Shown: piece by piece, positions 41,881-49,977 of the stretch
How positions within the stretch are numbered: position 1 is the stretch's first letter
How the letters are laid out: the number at the start of each line of letters is the position of its first letter
Source: Discostella pseudostelligera
Taxonomy: Eukaryota > Bacillariophyta > Thalassiosirophyceae > Thalassiosirales > Thalassiosiraceae
Reading direction: 5' to 3'
Length of the DNA: 49,977 nucleotides
Assembly (NCBI GenBank): GCA_036940085.1
Contig: JALLBK010000150.1
Location: 1 to 49,977 of the forward strand
Notes under the pieces: model-generated
What the model was told of the DNA's origin: nothing
Seen by the model: the letters and a program-made list of their open reading frames with translations, nothing else
The model's database searches: none
Translations under genes and position numbers: made by a program

Positions 41881-42462
41881 ATGTTTCTCGTCAACTGGTT
41901 CTACGACACCCTCGCCTCCCTCGGGCTTTATCACAAAAATGCCAAAATCCTCTTCCTCGGTCTGGACAATGCCGGCAAAACCACACTCCTACACATGCTA
42001 AAAGAAAATCGTGTCCAGGCTCACGTTCCCACCCTCCATCCCAACACTGATGAATTAATTGTCGGCCAACTCAAATTGAAGACATTTGATTTGGGTGGTC
42101 ACGAAACCGCACGTCGATTGTGGCAAGATTATTTTACTACCGTCGATGGAGTTGTCTACCTCGTCGATGCCATTGATCGTGGTCGATTCCCCGAAGCAAA
42201 GAAGGAATTGGATGCACTATTAACTTCCGATGAATTACAAGATGTGCCCTTTCTTGTATTGGGGAATAAAATTGATATGCCCAGTGCGGCGAGCGAAGAG
42301 GAATTGAAGTATGCTTTGGGATTAATGGATACATATGGAAAAGATAGCAAGGTTGATAAGAATAATTTGACGGTGAGGCCGATTGAGGTATATATGTGTT
42401 CGGTGGTGAGGAGGATGGGATATAAGGATGGATTTCAGTGGCTGTCGCAGTTCCTCTCGTAA
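41881..42462 (+). CDS. SAR1: SAR1 small GTPase of the COPII coat
   Basis: Initiates COPII vesicle budding at ER exit sites. Single exon, 193 residues. Starts [20 protein letters not shown], the amphipathic N-terminal helix of SAR1. G1 GLDNAGKTT, switch [11 protein letters not shown]3 [12 protein letters not shown] with the catalytic His, G4 NKIDMP and G5 region CSVV are all present. Length is typical. Confidence 0.95.
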   Translation: MFLVNWFYDTLASLGLYHKNAKILFLGLDNAGKTTLLHMLKENRVQAHVPTLHPNTDELIVGQLKLKTFDLGGHETARRLWQDYFTTVDGVVYLVDAIDRGRFPEAKKELDALLTSDELQDVPFLVLGNKIDMPSAASEEELKYALGLMDTYGKDSKVDKNNLTVRPIEVYMCSVVRRMGYKDGFQWLSQFLS

Positions 42463-42890
42463 AATGATAGCGACAGAGAGAGTTCGGATAATTTGGGGGA
42501 GCGTTTTGTGATGATGTGAGTGTATAGGAGTGGTAGTGTGATAGAGTTTTGAGTGATCGGGGGGCGAGTGTGAGTTGGTTGGCGACACAGGGCAGAGAGA
42601 AATGCAGATGATACCTGAGTGCGAAAAAGAGTAACGAGAACGCGAGGGTGCGGGGAATTCAATAACCCTGGTTGCGTTGCCGATTGTGTTGTTCATTGGG
42701 CAGGTACTGAGTGTGAGAGGGCGATGGAATTAAAGGAAGCACGCATAAAGAATGCTTAATAACAACGTTGCTCTTAATGAATTACATTTTCACTGCGTCG
42801 AGATCATTGATCTCTGCCAAACAATGAAAATATGCACGTGAAAGCCAATTATGATTGTATTTTGTAGAGAAACGGATAAAATGATCGGTA
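42463..42890. other. Convergent 3' intergenic region, nothing seen
   Basis: 428 bp between the SAR1 and GT27 stop codons. No coding or RNA signal is supported. Confidence 0.4.
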
Positions 42891-45800
42891 TTATTGTACT
42901 TCCTGCCAAACGCTCTTTGAGTCACTACTGAGCAGCTCGTACTCGATGGGGGTGAAGGCATGTCGCTTGCGAAACTTTGTTGCCTTGTCGCATTGCACAA
43001 ATTCAAATAAGGCGTCCTCGTTGACGCGGACGCAGACATGTTTATTGTCCCGGCCGAGTCTCAGCGTAAGCTCCTCATCGTTGTCTTTGCTTGGTTGCAA
43101 GAATGCTTCGAGACCCGAATCAAGATCGCAAGTGTAAGTTTCAAGCTTGCTCGATCCAATCTCAGGATGCCTGCCGTCGATGCATTGGTCCGTATTCCAC
43201 GCTCGCAAGCTACCACAGCACTTTCCATCTTTAAGTCTACTACTTCCATGCCACCAAATAGACCTGGCTTCACTTGCTGATGATCCTACACACTCTCTTA
43301 ACACAATGTCATCCGCAGAACCAAAATTAGTCCATCCCATTGAGTTCAACTCTAGACAGAGTGGAGGAGATTCATCATCCTCCTGATTTGCGGATATTGC
43401 CTCAATCTGAAAGACCTCGCTCGGAAGTACACCCGCATCGCGATAAATATGTTTGAACCGATTGAGATACCACTCAAAATTTTCACATTTGAGATTAGAA
43501 AATGAATCGTTGATGCTAGATGTATCGAGTTCTTTCCCCCTCCAGTCCTGAAAGCTGGGAAATGTCAATGTCTTCTCGTACCATCGCCCCAAGTGTGCCT
43601 TGACGGCACGTGCACGATTCTTGATGGCATCACCAGCACCGACCTTATATTTCGCTTTTGTTTTGGGATCATTACCGGCACGCCACATGTGCGCGACGTA
43701 TGACTCTGGTGCTGATACGATTTCCCCGCCACACGTCCAAATACGTAGCGATTGGTCAAGGTTCTCTCCACCCCATCCTTTCATGGTGGAGTCGTATCCG
43801 CCTATTTCAAAGAACCACTTGCGGCTAATGGCCAATAGGCCTCCACTCATGATTGGGACGAAGGTTGTGTTATCTGGCACATATGATTTCATTGGAGGTG
43901 AGGAGAGAGTGACAAATATTATCGTACAACAGCCGATGGTGACACTCACCAGTCGTCCATTTAAATTCAGCATCGAAAGTAAGGTAGCATTTGCTCATTC
44001 CTCCTCCGCCAGATGTAGGCCTACCGAATTCTTCCCATTTGCTGCAGAGTGGCGGGGTGCGAACAAAGGCAAAAGACTCGGTGTTAGCTTACGGCAATTT
44101 CAGCAAGAAAGCAAACTTATTTGCGGCTGTCATGCAACTTACTCAACATCCAAACTTGTAATCGTAGGTATTACCACCCGTCTATAATTTTCTTGAACTG
44201 CTTGGACGTATGGAATCCAATAATTCTCGGCGGGCTTTACATGACAGTCAAAGAATACGATAATATCCCCCGTTGCTGCTTCGGCACCAGCTTGCTTTGC
44301 GCCGATGAGGCCCAGTGCTGAGTCTACTCTCACATACTTGACACCGAATTTCGCCGCCTCCTCTGCGGGCCAAGAGTCTTGCAGTGGTGGATCACTCGCA
44401 TCGTCTACAATGACAATTTCTTTTAGTATTTCCTTCGGCGTTTCATAAAAGATCGACTCTGCTGTGCGGATGAAGAATTCATGTTCAAATCCACACGGAA
44501 GAACTACACTAAGAGTCAGATGGTTGTCAGTTTGGACCATGTCTTCGGAAAGCCTGGCGCGCTCTCTCTTTTCCAAATGCAGAACCGCAACTTCATTTGC
44601 CACGTCGATTTGGTCGCTTTCCTTCATTTCGAATGCCTCTGCATCGGATACTACGCTCTCCTCCGGCGCAACTTCCTTCTTGATACTACTACTTCTCAAA
44701 CCTCCTTTCTTTATCTCACACAATTTCGACCAATCGTCGGCGGGAAAGCATTGCTCAGATGAGGTACACCATGTACAGTCTCCGTGGCACCAATCCTTAC
44801 CATGCCCCTGAGGACACAGATCGCATGATTTGGCCTTGTGATTACCACAGCTGACTTGCAGATACTTCTTATTGTCGGGGTGCCATGGATGATGCCTGCC
44901 GGTAAGTCTCATAAACACATGTTTATCGAACCACTCAAAGTCATGACACTGATTTTCGTTCTTTATTTGCACTTGCTTTTGAGCCACCGGATCCACCCGC
45001 CATTGATCAATGAATAGTTGAAATTCAGGCTTCAGCGTAGTCTGTCCAAAGAGTCGTTTGTAGTAAGCTGGCACCATGCAAGATCAAGCAATGGGACAAA
45101 TGAGTACTAATAAATCAACGAGCCATTTCCAAGAGCAACAAAATAATAATGACTTGCACGTACCATACTTTGCAGGATGATCACCCACCCATGTTTCCAT
45201 CACTCTCAGATTATTCCTCGTCGTAATTCTCGTAAAGTTATCTGCAGGATGTCTCAACACAATAAACTTCCCAGTATAAGTTCCATTCTTATACGCACAT
45301 CCCAGCCTATCCGTCATTTCCTGTGGAAGCGTTGGCGGCCACCGTGTCAACGCACCTCGACCATCCGACTCTTTATGTTGACGATACATGTGTCCCACGC
45401 GTGAACATGGAACCATTAACATCCGCCCACCACACATCCACATCTTAAATGCCATTTCTGTATTCTCTCCACCCCACACATACAGGCCCTCATCGTATCC
45501 ACCGAGTCTCCAAAATTCATCGGCACGAATAGCAAATAAACTCCCAGGTCCAAAGGGCGTTTCATACGGTTCTCGCGCCGTGGGCTTTTCAGCTACATAC
45601 TTCATCTTCTTTCGTTCGTCAAGCTCACTCTGTGTAAAATTCGTTGGATCAATGGGTTCCATGTAATCACCAAACCGATCGCCCTGATATCCAAACCAAA
45701 ATTCTGTATTGACAATCCCATACTGTCCCATACCCACTCCATCTCCATATCCTTTTGTTCCCAAATCATCAATAATATCAATCAATTGCATAGCAATGGT

Positions 45801-46898
45801 ATGCGGATTTTCCATAATGGGTGCAACAAGATGATGATACCATGTACTACTCTCCATTTCAATGTGAGAATCGACGAACATTAATACTTCGCCTGTGGCA
45901 GCCTTGGCACCCGTAAGTCGGGATCGAGCGCATCCTTCGCGATCATCATGATGGATCACCTTAACTTTCGGTGATAGGCTTTGGATGTATTCCCACTCAC
46001 TTTCATCAACATTTTTACGAATATTCTCTGGTAGACCATGATGACCAGGCATACCATTATCATCGACCACAATCACCTCCCTAAGCAAATGTGGTGGAGT
46101 ACGTGCCAATATCGATTCCACTGATATCGATACCCAATTGTCTGGTTCATTCTGTGTTGTCATAATCACACTCACGGTAGGTAGGATTGATTCATCAAAT
46201 CGATAATGACGACACATTGGGTTGAAATAATGTTTGATGCCCTTGACTCCATTGACATCTCCATTGGCTCCCAAATTACGTAAATGCTTGTATTTTTTGC
46301 GTTCGGTGTTGGTTAGGTAGATGCGTTCGAAGGAATCATCGGGATCGGATTCCAGCCAGTAGGGTGGTGTGGGAGGAGGGGCGCCATGCCAGGGAGTTTT
46401 GTACTTGTAGTTAGTAGTGCTGCTGCTACTGCCTTCCAGTACTGGGTTGCTGTTTGCATCGTCGTCGGTTGCGGACATGACACCGTCGAGAGATTCCAGA
46501 TGATTGCTCGAGATCTGATTGGAAGTATCGCCCAGTTCCATGTTATCATTGTTGTAGGTCATTGCCTCATTGTACGAATCTGCAACTTTTGCATGCACCG
46601 TATCACGAACATTATCGCGTCGTATCTTCTCCTCCCTATGACTGCTACTAATAGAATCCACCATCTCCCTCGTGCGATCTCCCTCCGAATATCTGTTATA
46701 GCTGAAGTTATTGCTGCTGCCCCCTAAGCTCACGGCACGCAAGGCACGTGAGTACAGATGCATGCCCAACATGACAATGACGAAACCTACACAGGATATG
46801 AGGCGCATGATACCAATGCTACTTTGGGAGCGACGATTGCGCTGCTGGTTGGCACCGCCTATGGTGAAGGTTGGACCGGTGGGAGGTCGTCGTGCCAT
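42891..46898 (-). CDS. Tandem-domain GT27 polypeptide GalNAc-transferase-like protein (4 exons)
   Basis: Exons: 46898-45164, 45067-44143, 44041-43950 and 43873-42891, all GT-AG with matching phases (1, 2, 1), giving 1,244 residues. Type II membrane anchor at about 26-51 (GIMRLISCVGFVIVMLGM), so Golgi lumen. Catalytic domain 1: SVIMTTQNEP, VIVVDDNGMPGH, the metal-binding DSH at 343-345, PFGPGSLFAI and YVWGGENTEMAF. A Cys-rich linker follows (CDLCPQGHGKDWCHGDCTWC). Catalytic domain 2: LSVVLPCGFEHEFF, IVIVDDASD, DCH at 852-854, PIMSGGLLAI and GWGGENLDQSLRIW. The C-terminal ~150 residues look like a Cys-containing beta-trefoil lectin (CIDGRH, CDLDSG). Both domains keep DxH and WGGEN, so both may be active. 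GT27 enzymes add GalNAc to Ser/Thr; two in one chain is unusual. Confidence 0.85.
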
Positions 46899-47329
46899 TA
46901 TTACGATGCGTCAAAATTAAATGCACTCCGAAGGACAGGCATTTCAAAGATCTCGCGTAAGAAGTCTACGAAATCGTCTGTCCGTCAAATATTGGTTGAG
47001 AGAGGGGAGCGTTGGCTTGGGCTTGGGGCTGGTTGGTGGTGGTTTCCCGCCATATCAATCTCTGCCGAATCTTTCGTCTCTCTGGCGTCGAGATTTTTGC
47101 CCACCACGTGGAGTCTGGACCTCCACGTGGAATTTTGTGGTCTGCTTGGCGTCGGATGTTCTTTCTCCCGCCAAAATTTTGAATGAGAACCAATACCAAA
47201 GAGTAGTTCTTGACGGAGAGACAATTTCCTCAGTCTCTTGCAAGATATTCTGTGAATTCCTGTCCGTCGTATATCACCTCTTGTAAGAGGTGGGCAGAGG
47301 AACACCAACAAGGCAAGCAGCACGCAACC
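46899..47329. promoter_or_regulatory. Divergent promoter between GT27 and NPL4 genes
   Basis: 431 bp with TTTCCCGCCAT at 47043-47052 and CTCCCGCCAAAA at 47167-47178. CCACGTGGA occurs twice near 47104-47130 as a G-box-like palindrome. Nothing coding is supported. Confidence 0.45.
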
Positions 47330-48955
47330 ATGGCACAAAATCGAAGCAAAGAGAAGGCAACCATGATCCTACGCATCCGTACTAACATGGGAGTATGGCG
47401 TGTGGACCTCCCCCCCACCGCACACGTTCACGATATCTTATCAAAGATTGCCGAGACTCGTCCACATGTGGTCTATGAAACGCCATTGTCATTCGATCCC
47501 AAGTGTGAAGTTCCATTGGACACCTCAAAGATACTGTCGGAGCAAGGGGGAGGTGGGCTACAAAATGGGAGCATGATTTATTGTAGAGTTGATGCCTCGA
47601 CTTGTGCAGAGAATACAGTTGGTAGTGCTAGGGCAGGCGGTGGTGGCAATGGGGGTGATGCAATGATGGCGGAAGTCAATGGCAGTGCAATGGAGACTGG
47701 CGCGGCAGCGGGCAATGCTACAGCTACAGGTGGGGGCGGAATTACGAAACGCATCATCGACAAAGATGGTTCCATCAAACTCATCCACGCCGACGGACAA
47801 GCTGTCAATGCCGGCGCGGAACGTGGCTTTCGCAAAGGCCTACTACCACTCCGCGATATGAAAATGGCATGGACATTACAAGAATTCACTGCCATGGACG
47901 ATAAGTACAATTTCAAAATCAAGCGACAGGAATCGAGCTTTGTGGGCAAGGGGGGACTGCATTTGGAAAGCTCCGCCGTGGCTGATTTTCAGAATTATAT
48001 GCGCAAATTCCAATTCCAACAACAGCGTTTTGGGATATTGTATGGACGATTTGTTGATGAAGTCGAAACCGAGGAAGAGAAACAAAAGGCTGAATTGGAA
48101 CAAAAGATGGAAGAGGAGAAGAACAGTAGTAGTGGTGGATGGGGAGCACGATTACCCAAAGATGAAACAAAAAAAACGAAACAAAATGCCAAAGTTATCG
48201 TTGAGGCAATCTATGAGCCTCCCCAACAACCTGACCCGGATGCTGCCGAGGGATTTGTCATACTTGATGATCCCAATGAAAAGAATGTCCAACAACTTGC
48301 TGACATGCTGGGCTTGCAAAAGGTGGGATGGATTATTGGTCATCCTCCACGAGAGGAGGGATTTCAGTTATCAGCATCCGAGGTGATCATGGCGGCCGAA
48401 CAACAATTAGAATGTGCCGGAGGGATTGAACCCACACCATTTGTTACTGTCCGTGTCACCGTGGCAGATAATGGCAATGTCGTAGTTGAGGCATTCCAAG
48501 TCTCCTTGCAATGTATGGAAATGGTTGCCGAGGAAGCATTAGATATAGGTCCCAATCCTGGATTTTGTTATGTGAATGAAACATTTACGGCAATACAGGA
48601 AGGCAAGGCGAGTGCTACCGTCGAGAACAACTTCTTTCTTACATTGGTGCCCATCAATGCCTATCAGACGGATACTTTTGTATCCATGTTCCCACGTCCC
48701 AATCGCCCGTATGACGACCGAGCACAAACTCATGAGGAAATGAAGAAACAACTGTCCAAAAGCGGTACAAGTGGTTGGACATTTGTGGATTTGCTTGCCG
48801 ATTTTGCATTATTGTTATATCTGTGTCAATTTTTGGATGTCAAGACCGATATGGCCAAGATATGTGCCAGTGTGAAAGATAGGGAGAATGTACCGTTGGA
48901 TGATGGGTACAAGTTGATCATTTCGAGCATGGCAGGCATGGATAGCTCGTATTGA
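47330..48955 (+). CDS. NPL4: NPL4, CDC48/p97 cofactor (plant-type)
   Basis: NPL4 with UFD1 recruits ubiquitylated substrates to CDC48, including in ER-associated degradation. Single exon, 541 residues from ATG 47330. Residues 10-95 are the ubiquitin-like domain (ILRIRTNMGVWRVDLPPTAH). The MPN-type core begins QQRFGILYGRFVDE and continues VEAIYEPPQQPDPD, LGLQKVGWIIGHPP, LSASEVIMAAEQQ and EAFQVSLQCMEMV. The C-terminus is LLADFALLLYLCQFLDV and VPLDDGYKLIISSMA, as in Arabidopsis NPL4. The zf-NPL4 cysteines and the C-terminal NZF finger of human NPL4 are absent, as in plants. There is no signal peptide, so it is the host cytosolic form, not the plastid (SELMA) one. Confidence 0.92.
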   Translation: MAQNRSKEKATMILRIRTNMGVWRVDLPPTAHVHDILSKIAETRPHVVYETPLSFDPKCEVPLDTSKILSEQGGGGLQNGSMIYCRVDASTCAENTVGSARAGGGGNGGDAMMAEVNGSAMETGAAAGNATATGGGGITKRIIDKDGSIKLIHADGQAVNAGAERGFRKGLLPLRDMKMAWTLQEFTAMDDKYNFKIKRQESSFVGKGGLHLESSAVADFQNYMRKFQFQQQRFGILYGRFVDEVETEEEKQKAELEQKMEEEKNSSSGGWGARLPKDETKKTKQNAKVIVEAIYEPPQQPDPDAAEGFVILDDPNEKNVQQLADMLGLQKVGWIIGHPPREEGFQLSASEVIMAAEQQLECAGGIEPTPFVTVRVTVADNGNVVVEAFQVSLQCMEMVAEEALDIGPNPGFCYVNETFTAIQEGKASATVENNFFLTLVPINAYQTDTFVSMFPRPNRPYDDRAQTHEEMKKQLSKSGTSGWTFVDLLADFALLLYLCQFLDVKTDMAKICASVKDRENVPLDDGYKLIISSMAGMDSSY

Positions 48956-49154
48956 AGTGGCAGTTAAAAAAATCGTTTATGTATGGTTTGTCTGTGTCAA
49001 TTATGCAATTCATAGTGCAATCGATCCTATGTTTTTAACCTTCACGCATGAGCTCAACGACGAAGATGACTGATGTCCAAGACACTAAATGAATTTTCGC
49101 TCGATCTGGCAGCATATTCGATTTTTCTCCTCGCCATTTGACTTCTGCAATTCG

Positions 49155-49879
49155 TTATGCAATCGATCTTATGCTATCATTATTCCTCATCGTCGCCGGA
49201 AGCAGGCGCATTTTTGAGAGCAGAAATCTTTTCTTCTCAAGAATCTCGACCTTATTCTTCACAATAAAATCCATCACTGCTTCTTGCAGAAGGTAGCAGT
49301 TCTTCGAATTAGCAAAGTGAAGGAGCTCCATTAAATTGTCGAAGTTAATGTAAGTTGATGAAACGAAACCTGCTTCAGCCTTGAGTTTCAGATTTGTCAA
49401 CCCATATTTGTTGGCTGCTTCTATCAATCCCGTATTAATATCATCACCATCGCAATCTTCTCGTCTGAAATCCGAGCATTCACATCCATAAATATGCAAC
49501 AACATGAATGATACGCGGTGATTTATCATCTCCTGACTTGCAGTGCAAGCTGCAAGCAAGGAGGAAGCATTCTTCAAAATAAGAGAATGGGCATAAAACT
49601 TTGTAGGAGGAGAGTGATCGTCATCATCATCATCATCATCCTCGACCTCGAACACGACATCCGCTGATTTCTCATCCATGAAGAAATGTTGAATCGTTGC
49701 GCAAGCTGATGCATTAATTGGTATTGGATCAAATACCCATGGTAAAGATGCAACTGGCATCATTCTAACTTCACACATCAATCCTCCATTTGTAAGATAC
49801 TCCAATACCGTTTGGCTTGAGAAAGTTTCCCCATGACGATCATCATGAAAGTTATCAAAGCCAAAGTTGATAACAGGAC
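49155..49879 (-). CDS. BTB/POZ domain protein with MATH-like N-terminus, 5' end outside window or in an upstream exon
   Basis: The open frame runs from the stop at 49155 up to an AG acceptor at 49880-49881; above this a TAA closes the frame, so at least one upstream exon exists. The visible N-terminal part (PVINFGFDNFHDDRHGETF, then GGLMCEVRM) fits the end of a MATH domain. The BTB domain starts FFMDEKSADVVFEV, continues KFYAHSLILKNASSLLAA and, after a short gap, IYGCECSDF, ANKYGLTNLKLKAEAGFV, NLMELLHFANSKNCYLLQEA. Such proteins are usually substrate adaptors of CUL3 ubiquitin ligases. A run of eight Asp comes from an ATC/GAT repeat (49624-49642). Confidence 0.75.
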
Positions 49880-49977
49880 CTCGTTCGTTGGGTTATGCAA
49901 AATGCCGGAGAGTTCAACATGTATGGCTTACTAAGAATTACAGTTACACTATAACACCCGTATTCAACGCTGTCCTC

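Noticed and set aside
1..49977. CRISPR array, transposon or viral genes
   Set aside because: No spaced repeats, transposase, reverse transcriptase or viral hallmark was seen on either strand.

Overview
The window is nuclear DNA from a photosynthetic stramenopile, most likely a centric diatom. The reasons are: short GT-AG introns (mostly 75-150 nt) in compact genes; plastid preproteins with an ER signal peptide followed by a Phe-initiated transit peptide (Ala-Phe junction, the ASAFAP-type motif of algae with secondary red plastids); an Lsi2-like silicon/anion efflux permease; and a general eukaryotic gene set. No rRNA, tRNA, CRISPR array or recognisable transposon was found by eye. Exon structures were worked out by hand from reading frame, splice consensus and family conservation.

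Layout, left to right: small secreted Cys-rich protein (+, 326-730); WDR75/UTP17 rRNA-processing WD protein (-, to 4263); RGG-rich protein (+, 4931-6775); thymidylate kinase (+, to 8423); dysferlin/peroxin-domain membrane protein (-, 8569-10734); U1-C-like WW protein (+, 11247-12385); histidine phosphatase (-, 13002-13757); MoaA/CNX2 (+, 14297-15901); plastid CPBP protease (-, 16016-17065); Lsi2-like permease (+, 17704-19665); Gfo/Idh/MocA oxidoreductase (-, 20064-21728); Lys/Ser/Glu-rich protein (+, 22543-24726); plastid S1-domain protein (-, 25003-26304); FAH-SDR fusion enzyme (+, 26934-29140); plastid dihydrodipicolinate synthase (-, 29342-30601); unknown low-complexity protein (-, 31171-33147); Rab escort protein (+, 33576-35921); ribosomal protein eL14 (-, 36060-36464); PDZ/F-box/ankyrin protein (+, 37110-39927); ATG5 (-, 40006-41583); SAR1 (+, 41881-42462); tandem-domain GT27 GalNAc-transferase (-, 42891-46898); NPL4 (+, 47330-48955); and a partial BTB protein (-, 49155-49879).

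The 24 genes alternate strand almost perfectly, giving a chain of convergent pairs with close 3' ends and divergent pairs sharing 300-800 bp promoters. Most of the divergent promoters carry TTGGCGGGAA / TTCCCGCCAA motifs identical to E2F/DP sites. The genes are not an operon-like pathway: they cover RNA processing, nucleotide and cofactor synthesis, secretion (SAR1, GT27, REP), autophagy and protein quality control (ATG5, NPL4), plastid function and silicon transport. The most unusual items are the tandem GT27 protein, the U1-C-like protein that has lost all its zinc ligands, the FAH-SDR fusion, two plastid preproteins whose intron splits the same Ala codon of the targeting junction, and the new small Cys-rich secreted protein.
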